Assembly (NCBI RefSeq): GCF_026011715.1
Contig: NZ_BRVM01000003.1
Coordinates: forward strand, 127,297-191,296
DNA: 64,000 nucleotides
Source: Cytobacillus sp. NCCP-133
Lineage (GTDB): Bacteria; Bacillota; Bacilli; Bacillales; Cytobacillaceae
Reading direction: 5' to 3'
The notes under the pieces are model-generated. The model saw only the letters and a list, made by a program, of their open reading frames with translations. It searched no databases and was not told the DNA's origin. Shown here piece by piece: positions 53,284 to 60,445 of the stretch. The position numbers and the translations under genes were made by a program. Every line of letters starts with the position of its first letter. The stretch's first letter is position 1.

Positions 53284-53947
53284 TTAATTTAAATATTTGC
53301 TCCCTTCCCTGATGCTTAATTTGGCGAGCGGATTAGAATTAATGAACTCCTTAACCGAATCAGGGTTCGTTTTTGGAATATTCTCTGAGAGCCCAGCCAA
53401 TGGCTTTTTGAATGAAAAACTCTTTGCTTTCGTTATTTTCGAGAATGTATCGGTACAGTAAGTCTTCATCTGTTCGATCCTTATACTTTAACTGAAACAA
53501 GATTGAGGTCCGGCGGAGCCACATATCGTCACTCGTAACCCATTCATCGATTTTTTCTCCGATTATCTCTGGATGTTTTGCAGCAATCGCACCCACAGCA
53601 TGGGAAGCAAGCATATCAACTGTATCCCACCATGACTTTGTAACGATCAGCTTCTTCACTAAAGGCAAATGCCCCTTGTCCAATTTCTTAACGAACTTTC
53701 CAATATAATCGAGGGCCGCATTTTGATATTCCCGCTCGTCCTTTTCCCATAATACTTCAACAAACTCTGAATTAAATTCATACTTTAACAGACCTGACCG
53801 ATTAAACAATTCTTTTCATAAACTTCTCCTCTCAGGTGTCTTAATTCCAAGAAATTGGAACTTATTTTTCATGTAGTTTTGCATGGGAATAGCATTCTCT
53901 TCACTTCGATTTTCCTCAAAAAGCTTTATTAATAAACAAATATCCAT
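53284..53947 (-). pseudogene. DNA alkylation repair protein (AlkD family), broken
   Basis: HEAT-repeat DNA glycosylases of this family (about 220-235 residues) excise alkylated bases. A strong AAAGGAG site precedes ATG 53947. The frame then reads through MKNKFQFLGIKTPERRSL to an in-frame TGA at 53816-53818 (codon 44) where a Leu is expected. It resumes with KELFNRSGLLKYEF, then SWWDTVDMLASHAVG to WALREYSK. There a run of five A (53370-53374) appears to have one base too many. The remaining TNPDSVKEFINSNPL tail is in another frame and stops at 53284. One nonsense and one frameshift indicate a pseudogene; a 149-residue fragment could still be made. Confidence 0.85.
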
Positions 53948-54246
53948 ATAAGCACTCCTTTTTACACTAAAACAGATTTATGTCATCCTGATAAGGGTAA
54001 GGGATTCTAGGGGTTTGTCACTTTCTCCGTTTTTGGACAGCTTTACTCTTCCAATCAAATTCCATTTTACAGAGTCAAACCCAAATACTCCAATTCCCAT
54101 GAATGAATTGTCTCCTTTTCGATAGCACCACTATTTTACTCGTAAATCCCTCAAGATAAATATCATTTCAAAAAAGAAGGAATATATCGAATTTTATAGA
54201 AAATATAATAAGTTTAGGGGAGTTATTTTTTTAAGGGGGTTACACC
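53948..54246. other. Upstream region of the SCFA transporter gene
   Basis: About 300 bp without a gene. A good -10 (TATAAT, 54204-54209) lies 38 bp before the transporter start, but the -35 is poor, which hints at activator dependence. No sigma-54 element was seen. Confidence 0.4.
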
Positions 54247-55566
54247 ATGAAAGTACTTGTTTCTTTCTTTAACCGCATTATGCAGCGGTATCTGCCTGAT
54301 CCATTTTTATTTGTTATTATCTTAACCTTCACCGTTTTTGGATTGGGTTTAATTTTCACTGATAATGGTCCATATCAGATGGTTCAGCATTGGGGCAATG
54401 GCTTTTGGGGCCTGCTAGTCTTCTCCATGCAAATGGTGCTTGTCCTTGTAACCGGACATGTGCTGGCCAGCAGCCAAATTTTTAAGAAGGGGCTGGGAGC
54501 TCTTGCCTCAACAGCCAAGTCACCCGGGCAGGCAATCATGATTGTGACGGTTGTTTCCATGATTGCCAGCTTAATTAACTGGGGCTTTGGGCTTGTCATT
54601 GGTGCTTTGTTTGCCAAAGAGCTTGCTAAAAAGGTGAAAAATGTTGATTACCGGCTGTTAATTGCAAGCGCTTACTCAGGATTTATCGTATGGCATGGCG
54701 GAATATCCGGTTCCATTCCGCTGACAATTGCTACTCCGGGCCATTTTTCAGAAGGAATAATCGGTGTGATACCGACGGATCAAACTATTTTTGCTGGGTT
54801 CAATCTCATTATTGTTCTGGCTATCTTCTTGATTTTACCTTTTGTTAATCGCTTTATGATGCCTTCAAAAAAAGAGACAGTCGTTGTGGATCCTGCTCTT
54901 CTTCAGGATAACGTCCAGGCTGCTACTCTTGAAAGAGCAGCCATGACACCTGCAGAGCGGTTGGAAAACAGCCGCATTGTTTCCCTGCTGATTGGAATCT
55001 TCGGTCTTGTTTTCCTGTTTTACTATTTTGCCGCGAATGGCTTTAAGCTAAATCTTGATATCGTTAACTTTTTATTCCTTTTCCTCGGTATCCTTTTCCA
55101 TGGAACGCCAAGACACTTCCTGGAAGCTGTCGTGAATGCCGTTAAAGGAGCTAGCGGCATTATTGTTCAATTTCCTTTTTATGCAGGAATTATGGGTATG
55201 ATGACAGCCTCGGGATTAGCAGCTGTTATGTCTGAAGGGTTTGTCTCCATTTCGAATGAATTCACCTTCCACTTCTTTGCCTTCCTAAGTGCAGGGCTTG
55301 TGAACTTCTTTGTTCCTTCAGGAGGGGGACAGTGGGCAGTACAGGCACCGGTTATGCTTGAAGCTGCCAAGGCATTGGACGTTTCCATTCCTAAAACTGC
55401 AATGGCTGTTGCCTGGGGAGACGCCTGGACGAACCTAATCCAGCCGTTCTGGGCACTGCCAGCACTAGCGATTGCCGGTTTAAAAGCAAAAGACATCATG
55501 GGATACTGTGTGCTTACTCTGCTTGTGAGCGGAGCCGTTATCTCCCTTGGTTTGCTATTTTTCTAG
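54247..55566 (+). CDS. atoE: Short-chain fatty acid transporter (AtoE family)
   Basis: A 439-residue membrane protein with about 11-12 helices, of the AtoE/short-chain fatty acid transporter family. Family segments: NRIMQRYLPDPFLFVIILT at the start, INWGFGLVIGALFAKE, VWHGGISGSIPLTIATPGH and FFVPSGGGQWAVQ. It likely imports butyrate or acetoacetate, which would feed the acyl-CoA genes at 13-21 kb, though they are far away. AAGGGGG lies before the ATG. Confidence 0.92.
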   Translation: MKVLVSFFNRIMQRYLPDPFLFVIILTFTVFGLGLIFTDNGPYQMVQHWGNGFWGLLVFSMQMVLVLVTGHVLASSQIFKKGLGALASTAKSPGQAIMIVTVVSMIASLINWGFGLVIGALFAKELAKKVKNVDYRLLIASAYSGFIVWHGGISGSIPLTIATPGHFSEGIIGVIPTDQTIFAGFNLIIVLAIFLILPFVNRFMMPSKKETVVVDPALLQDNVQAATLERAAMTPAERLENSRIVSLLIGIFGLVFLFYYFAANGFKLNLDIVNFLFLFLGILFHGTPRHFLEAVVNAVKGASGIIVQFPFYAGIMGMMTASGLAAVMSEGFVSISNEFTFHFFAFLSAGLVNFFVPSGGGQWAVQAPVMLEAAKALDVSIPKTAMAVAWGDAWTNLIQPFWALPALAIAGLKAKDIMGYCVLTLLVSGAVISLGLLFF

Positions 55567-55576
55567 AGGTGCATGA

Positions 55577-55600
55577 GGATGGCGCAATGCCATCCTTTTT
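55577..55600 (+). terminator. Terminator after the SCFA transporter
   Basis: GGATGGC-GCAAT-GCCATCC then TTTTT, 10 nt past the stop. A second hairpin (AGCATGA...TCATGCT, about 55707-55738) follows. Confidence 0.88.
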
Positions 55601-55768
55601 AATGGATCAGTTAATTGATATTTTTATTTTTTCCTTGGTATACAGTCCTTTTTGATTCGGAAATCCCGTTGATGAAATCAGAGGCAGACCGGAAACATGA
55701 AAAAAAGAGCATGACAGCCATTGATGGCCATCATGCTTCTTTATTATGAGTTCATATAATCATTCTGA

Positions 55769-55915
55769 AGTTAGATAACTGTCTAGTGCAAGCTGCCTGC
55801 CGCCTCGAGGTCAAAAGCTTGTCTTGTTGCGGTTCCTAGGGACGAAAGACGTCGCCACAGGACGTGGCGCTTTTAATCTGCGTTCCTTTTGTGAGCAAGG
55901 CGCTTCCGCTTTCCT
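55769..55915 (-). repeat. Dispersed repeat, inverted long copy (~147 bp)
   Basis: On the minus strand it reads GGAAGCGCCTTGCTCAC, AACGCAGATTAAAAGCGCCAC, GTCCTGTGGCGACGTC, GACCTCGAGGCGGCAGGC and finally CTAGACAGTTATCTAACTT. That order matches 41602-41812. Its outer end abuts the stop codon of the small gene at 55914. Confidence 0.7.
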
Positions 55916-56108
55916 ATGACATTCCATTATGATGATCATTCTTCATGTTATGCATATAGGACTCAATGTAAGCCCTCTCTGACTCAGACACATGCTTCTC
56001 ATTTTCCCCAGGATCAAAATCGTCCAATCCATGCTTCTTATGCCACCAGTCTACAAACATTCCTGCTCCCAGCAATACTGCGCAAAAGCCAAGAAGATAA
56101 AGAATCAA
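55914..56108 (-). CDS. Small membrane-anchored acidic protein (64 aa)
   Basis: A 64-residue protein with an N-terminal helix (MILYLLGFCAVLLGAGMFVD) followed by WWHKKHG and a soluble acidic tail (DDFDPGENEKHVSESERAY). A TTG start is used since GAGGTGG lies just upstream; GTG three codons earlier is the alternative. No family recognised. The stop codon touches the end of a dispersed repeat, so its C-terminus could have been altered by that element. Confidence 0.6.
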   Translation of the reverse strand: MILYLLGFCAVLLGAGMFVDWWHKKHGLDDFDPGENEKHVSESERAYIESYMHNMKNDHHNGMS

Positions 56109-56375
56109 TTTGACCACCTCTATATATTATATTACTTTTCAGAAAATAACGACAAATTGAGCGAGCCTATTTTTCACGGAGGGTTTAATTTTGCTTTTAA
56201 TAATTATTAAATATTTTAACATGATATGGGAGGCGGAAATATGCCCGTTAAAATAATCTCTTTTACGTTTAAAAGTAAGGAAAACGGTGGAATTTAAGAG
56301 AAAGGAGTTGGCTTTTTAGAGATTATGAATTAAAATAACTTTTGTCTTATAAATATAAAGAAAAGGTGAATTGTA
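56109..56375. other. Intergenic region upstream of yjiH
   Basis: AT-rich, about 265 bp between divergent genes; no repeat, hairpin or promoter that I can support. Confidence 0.3.
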
Positions 56376-57734
56376 TTGATTGATGCATCCAGAAAGAAAT
56401 ACACATCTTCTGAAATCTTAAAATTTGTTATACCATCACTAATCGGAATCGGCTTCTTTATGGTTCCGCTGAAATATAACGGTGAAATTACCATTCCCAT
56501 CGCCATTTTCTCAGGCTGGGTACAGGAGTGGCTTTCTGCTTATCTTCCTGAAATCATGACGATTATCATTGTGTTGACTCTTCTCGGTACGATTATTGCT
56601 AAGTTTTTCAAACCCCCTTTCATCGAAAAGAGTCCTTTCTTGAGAAACCTATTCGATGTTCCTGCTATTTGGTTTGCGTCGAGAATACTGGGAAGCATTT
56701 TTGCAGTCATAACTCTTTTCCAAATTGGGCCTGAACCAGTCTGGTCTGAAACTACAGGCGGATTGCTGCTGAATGATTTGCTGCCGATCCTGTTCTCTGT
56801 TTTTTTATTTGCTGGTCTGTTTTTGCCGTTGTTATTGAACTTTGGCCTGCTTGAGTTTTTCGGTTCTTTGTTAACAAAGATTATGCGCCCTGTTTTCAGA
56901 CTTCCAGGACGGTCCTCCATTGACTGTGTCGCTTCCTGGCTCGGTGATGGAACGATTGGTGTCCTTTTAACAAGCAAGCAATACGAGGAAGGCTATTACA
57001 CAAAAAGAGAAGCAGCCATCATCGGAACAACTTTCTCAGTCGTTTCCATTACCTTCAGCCTGGTTGTCATTTCTCAGGTTAATCTTGGCCATTTATTTGT
57101 GCCATTTTACTTAACAATAACTGCAGCAGGCTTTGTTGCTGCGATTATCAGCCCAAGAATCCCGCCGTTATCCAGGAAGCCTGATACGTATTATAATGGC
57201 CGGGATGGAGGCTTGGATGAAACGATTCCAAAAGGCCATACCCCGCTCAGCTGGGGAATTTTCCAAGCTGTTGAAAAAGCAAAAGGCAATCAAAGTGTGA
57301 AGACTTTCTTTGAGCAAGGCGCCAAAAATATTCTAGATATGTGGATGGGCGTTGCACCCATTGTTATGGCACTTGGTACACTCGCACTGATTCTTGCAGA
57401 ATATACACCAGTATTCAAATATCTGGGCATGCCTTTTATTCCGCTGCTTGAGTTCATGCAGGTTCCTGAAGCAGCGGTTGCTTCTGAAACAATGATTGTC
57501 GGCTTTGCAGACATGTTCCTGCCGTCTGTTATTGGAGCAGGAATTGAGAGCGAGATGACCCGCTTTGTCGTAGCCGCTGTATCCGTTACGCAGCTGATTT
57601 ACATGTCTGAAGTGGGCGGGCTGCTGCTCGGCTCTAAAATACCTGTATCATTAGGGGATCTGATTCTTATCTTTTTGCAAAGAACGCTTATTACCCTGCC
57701 AGTGATTGTATTGGCAGCACATATTATTTTTTAA
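56376..57734 (+). CDS. YjiH family membrane protein (nucleoside-recognition/gate domain)
   Basis: A 452-residue polytopic protein of the YjiH family with about 10-11 helices and two gate-like halves, related to spore maturation proteins SpmA/SpmB and nucleoside transporters. Typical segments: LRNLFDVPAIWFASRILGSI, RPVFRLPGRSSIDCVASWLGDG and VGFADMFLPSVIGAG. The TTG start has AAAGGTG seven nucleotides upstream. Substrate unknown; it may be an amino-acid or carboxylate carrier. Confidence 0.85.
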   Translation: MIDASRKKYTSSEILKFVIPSLIGIGFFMVPLKYNGEITIPIAIFSGWVQEWLSAYLPEIMTIIIVLTLLGTIIAKFFKPPFIEKSPFLRNLFDVPAIWFASRILGSIFAVITLFQIGPEPVWSETTGGLLLNDLLPILFSVFLFAGLFLPLLLNFGLLEFFGSLLTKIMRPVFRLPGRSSIDCVASWLGDGTIGVLLTSKQYEEGYYTKREAAIIGTTFSVVSITFSLVVISQVNLGHLFVPFYLTITAAGFVAAIISPRIPPLSRKPDTYYNGRDGGLDETIPKGHTPLSWGIFQAVEKAKGNQSVKTFFEQGAKNILDMWMGVAPIVMALGTLALILAEYTPVFKYLGMPFIPLLEFMQVPEAAVASETMIVGFADMFLPSVIGAGIESEMTRFVVAAVSVTQLIYMSEVGGLLLGSKIPVSLGDLILIFLQRTLITLPVIVLAAHIIF

Positions 57735-57792
57735 TGGAATGGATATCAACTTTTCATTACGTCAATGCTGATAAGCTGATATGACGCGAAGT

Positions 57793-57839
57793 GACCGATA
57801 TATTGAACATCTGACCGATAAACATGTGTTACTGACCGA
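57793..57839 (-). repeat. Short phased array, TGACCGATA core, three units
   Basis: GACCGAT at 57793, 57813 and 57834 (steps 20 and 21). It lies between convergent yjiH and the Gly/Pro-rich gene, in the reverse orientation to the TTATCGGTCA array at 29 kb. Confidence 0.7.
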
Positions 57840-57921
57840 TATATTAAAAATATGGAAAATACCATACTGCAGCATCTACTAAATCGTTGCAATTTTGATA
57901 AAAACAGCGCTGTCCCCATGT

Positions 57922-57957
57922 AAAAGAGGTATCCTGAAGCGGGATACCTCTTTTATT
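57922..57957. terminator. Bidirectional terminator after yjiH
   Basis: AAAAGAGGTATCC / GGGATACCTCTTTT between convergent genes. Confidence 0.9.
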
Positions 57958-57968
57958 AGCTCTTTATT

Positions 57969-58451
57969 TTAAAAACATTGGAAAGAACGAATTCTTCTTA
58001 AGTCAGTTCCATAATAAGTCCAGCGCCAATTTCTCCAGCGCCAGCCTGCTACAGATGTCCTGCCGACAAAGGTCGGGTAGAACCAGAAGCTGTTTCCGTT
58101 TTCCAGCCATACAAACGTGTAGCGGAACAAACAGCCCCGGATGGCACCAGGATCAACCGCAAATGCTGTGGCTTGCTGCATTTGCGGAGTAAAGCTTGGA
58201 GGAGGACTTGATGGCGGTCCACCTTGCTGCTGTCCTCCGCCGCCTGGCGGTCCCGGTGGCGGCCCTGGAGGTCCAAATCCCCCACCCGGCCCTCCTGGTG
58301 GCGGTCCCGGTGGTCCGAATCCGCCGCCTGGCCCTCCCGGAGGAAATCCCGGAATGCCAAATCCGCCGCCTGATCCTCCTCCTGGAAAGATCCGATCGTC
58401 ATAATAATAGTCTGCCATATAAGGGTAAAACGGATAGTTTGGATAATCCAT
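57969..58451 (-). CDS. Gly/Pro-rich putative spore surface protein
   Basis: The 160 residues comprise a Tyr/Pro-rich start (MDYPNYPFYPYMADYYYDDR), a collagen-like but irregular Gly-Pro tract (about 24-78, GGFGPPGPPPGGP repeated), a Gln/Pro/Ser linker and a C-terminal aromatic domain (about 104-160) with RYTFVWLENGNSFWFYPTF, VAGWRWRNWRWTYYG and a Cys at each end. No signal peptide. A sigma-K-type promoter lies 34 bp upstream, so a late mother-cell coat or exosporium component is likely. AAAGGAG precedes the ATG. I cannot name an orthologue. Confidence 0.75.
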   Translation of the reverse strand: MDYPNYPFYPYMADYYYDDRIFPGGGSGGGFGIPGFPPGGPGGGFGPPGPPPGGPGGGFGPPGPPPGPPGGGGQQQGGPPSSPPPSFTPQMQQATAFAVDPGAIRGCLFRYTFVWLENGNSFWFYPTFVGRTSVAGWRWRNWRWTYYGTDLRRIRSFQCF

Positions 58452-58484
58452 CAATTTAAATCTCCTTTCCGATTCCTTTCGGTC

Positions 58485-58513
58485 TAATGTATGCCCAGAG
58501 CCCTGATATGTGA
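58485..58513 (-). promoter_or_regulatory. Sigma-K-like promoter of the Gly/Pro-rich gene
   Basis: Minus strand: TCAC (58510-58513), 16 bp, CATACATTA (58485-58493), matching AC-N16-CATANNNTA. It lies at the end of the ATPase gene upstream. Confidence 0.65.
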
Positions 58514-58520
58514 TGATGGG

Positions 58521-59618
58521 CTAGGCCTTTTCGGAAATCAACAGTAATTCAGAGCGGATTTTATCCTTGATGCGGTTGACCACTTCAAAATTCATGGCCT
58601 CAATATAAATTTTTTCAAGAGCATCTCTTTGCGCTTTTGCTTGAGCCAGGTAAGAAATTGCTTCACTCATTTTATTTTTATAACGGGTACTGATATCTTT
58701 TATCTGTTCGGCATAAATTTCGTCTGTGCCTGAATTGATGGTGATATCATACATATCAACAATTTCATCGCCGTCTCTGTCTGGAAAGTATTCATGGGGC
58801 GCCGTGCTATCAAAAATGGCCAGTCCAAGTTCCCGTACAATAATCATATCGAGGCTATGCGGGTCAAAGCCGCAATGATAAATTTCAATATCAAACCCGC
58901 GTTTTTCAGCCTCTGCAGCCAGCTTTTTCAGCATGGTTGATTTGCCGGAACCCGGACGCCCTTTGATAAAGTAGCGCTTTTGGATATCTTCTGTTAGGTT
59001 TGGCACGAAGTCCACCGCACCTGTTGGAGTAGCTGCCCCTAAATAGCGATGCTTTACAGAAGGTGTTTTATTTAATTGCATATTTCCATAAAAAGTTTGA
59101 ATCAGCTTCTTGGTTAATTCATCTGCTTTTTGGAAATTCATATTTTCGATGTAGATGTTTTCCCACTCATCATGGATTTTCAGCGCAATAGCGAAGGTTT
59201 CGTAAGCGGTTGTGAATGAGCTGCTAATCTGGTTTGCCAATGTAGTAATTTCTTCTTTTTTCCCTGCCAATTTTCTCGAATCCCAAGCTTCTCCTAGATT
59301 GATATATTCATCAACCGCACCCGGGGCCTTCGGTTCAATCACGTGGGGTGCCGTGCCATCGACTATGCCTGCTTTTAATGCCGGAATGATGACTCCGTCA
59401 ATTGAATTGTTATCAGAAGAGCAGTGAATGTATTCAAGATCATAGCCTTTTTCGGATAGTTCCGCTCCAATTGCTTTCATCAGAGAAGATTTCCCCGTCC
59501 CCGGCCCGCCTTTTAAAATAAATAGGCGATCAAGCCCTTGCAGATTGGAATCAAATAAACTGTGGAAGCCGCGGGCTGTATTTCCGCCGGCAAAGTAATT
59601 TAATGTCTTCCCAGCCAC
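58521..59618 (-). CDS. Tandem P-loop ATPase (PRK06851-like)
   Basis: A 365-residue cytosolic protein made of two similar ATPase halves. Walker A motifs: GGPGTGKSS at 37-45 and GRPGSGKST at 220-228. Each half continues with a matching set (YIHCSSDNNSIDGVIIPAL versus IYHCGFDPHSLDMIIV, then GTAPH versus STAPH) and a helical hairpin ending IYIENMNF versus IYIEAMNF. The family has no known function. GTG start with AAAGGA upstream. A sigma-K-like promoter precedes it, and it lies directly upstream of the Gly/Pro-rich gene. Confidence 0.85.
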   Translation of the reverse strand: MAGKTLNYFAGGNTARGFHSLFDSNLQGLDRLFILKGGPGTGKSSLMKAIGAELSEKGYDLEYIHCSSDNNSIDGVIIPALKAGIVDGTAPHVIEPKAPGAVDEYINLGEAWDSRKLAGKKEEITTLANQISSSFTTAYETFAIALKIHDEWENIYIENMNFQKADELTKKLIQTFYGNMQLNKTPSVKHRYLGAATPTGAVDFVPNLTEDIQKRYFIKGRPGSGKSTMLKKLAAEAEKRGFDIEIYHCGFDPHSLDMIIVRELGLAIFDSTAPHEYFPDRDGDEIVDMYDITINSGTDEIYAEQIKDISTRYKNKMSEAISYLAQAKAQRDALEKIYIEAMNFEVVNRIKDKIRSELLLISEKA

Positions 59619-59651
59619 TCTTACACTTCCTTTCGAAATGCATTTTCATCT

Positions 59652-59681
59652 TAACGTATGCAAAGGAGGGGCGATGGGTGA
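59652..59681 (-). promoter_or_regulatory. Sigma-K-like promoter of the tandem P-loop gene
   Basis: Minus strand: TCAC (59678-59681), 17 bp, CATACGTTA (59652-59660), fitting AC-N16/17-CATANNNTA. It ends 33 bp before the GTG start. Confidence 0.55.
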
Positions 59682-59773
59682 GTGCCCATGAAAAAAAGTG
59701 ATGCGAGAGCCGAGTTTGTAAGTAGATGATATGTTGGGCGAAGCTGCAGATAAAGTTCAACTATCATGAGAAA

Positions 59774-59812
59774 GGGTGCTCAATCATAGCGATTCAGCAC
59801 CCTTACAGTCTT
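59774..59812 (-). terminator. Terminator after ybaK
   Basis: GGGTGCT / AGCACCC with a loop of about 20 nt, directly past the ybaK stop; short T-run (TTTCT) on the minus strand. Confidence 0.7.
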
Positions 59813-59815
59813 TTC

Positions 59816-60298
59816 TTATTCATATTTCACTAAATCCTCCAGTTTTGCCCCAATAACTTGCTGCAAACCGCCAACTTTCAGTTCTATTTGCATGCCAATC
59901 TTCCCGCCGCTAACAATGATCTTCTCGAGTTCCGAAGCCTGGGCATCCACAAAGGAAGGATACTGCTTTTTCATTCCAACTGGAGAACAGCCGCCGCGTA
60001 TATAGCCGGTAAGCTTCTGTATATCTTTAACCGGAATCATCTCTACCTTTTTTTCGCCAGCAGCTCTTGCAGCCTTTTTCAAATCAAGTTCACCTTCAAC
60101 CGGAATGATAAACACAAATAGCTGCTTGCTGTGCCCCTGCGCAACAAGTGTTTTATAGACCTCATTAGGATCTTTTCCAATCTTCCCAGCAACTGAAACG
60201 CCATCAATCTTTCCATCCTGGCTCTCATAGGTGATCAATTCATAGTCTACCTTCTGTGCATCTAAAAGGCGCATCGCATTCGTTTTCCCTTTTGCCAT
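59816..60298 (-). CDS. ybaK: Cys-tRNA(Pro)/Cys-tRNA(Cys) deacylase YbaK
   Basis: A trans-editing enzyme that hydrolyses Cys-tRNA-Pro. The 160 residues of the YbaK/ProX fold have the catalytic Lys in EVYKTLVAQG, the substrate-loop GGCSPVGMKKQYPS and a final GG-QxIGA element. The ATG is used with GGGGG eight nucleotides upstream. An in-frame ATG five codons earlier is less likely. Single gene. Confidence 0.93.
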   Translation of the reverse strand: MAKGKTNAMRLLDAQKVDYELITYESQDGKIDGVSVAGKIGKDPNEVYKTLVAQGHSKQLFVFIIPVEGELDLKKAARAAGEKKVEMIPVKDIQKLTGYIRGGCSPVGMKKQYPSFVDAQASELEKIIVSGGKIGMQIELKVGGLQQVIGAKLEDLVKYE

Positions 60299-60372
60299 AG
60301 CCAAAGCCCCCATTACCTATTTTCCCCATTTTAGCACTTCCCGCCATTTTCAAAAAGCATCGGGTGGAATAG

Positions 60373-60396
60373 AAGTGGTATAGGTGCCTGTTACCT
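60373..60396. repeat. Short relic repeat (GGTGCCTGTTAC)
   Basis: AAGTGGTATAGGTGCCTGTTAC, close to the relic near 39590-39615. Confidence 0.4.
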
Positions 60397-60405
60397 TAAT
60401 AAATT

Positions 60406-60436
60406 AAAAACAGGATTCTCATAGGAGGCTCCTGTT
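60406..60436 (-). terminator. Terminator after the alpha-glucosidase gene
   Basis: Minus strand: AACAGGA...TCCTGTTTTTAATTT, 10 nt past the stop. Confidence 0.75.
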
Positions 60437-60445
60437 ATCATATTA

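Noticed and set aside
53948-54246. Sigma-54 promoter for the fatty acid transporter
   Set aside because: No TGGCAC-N5-TTGCW element was found in the upstream region.
58141-58459. Pro/Gly-rich plus-strand frames at 58.2 kb
   Set aside because: They arise from the GC-rich repeats of the minus-strand Gly/Pro-rich gene, which has the ribosome site, promoter and a sensible C-terminal domain.
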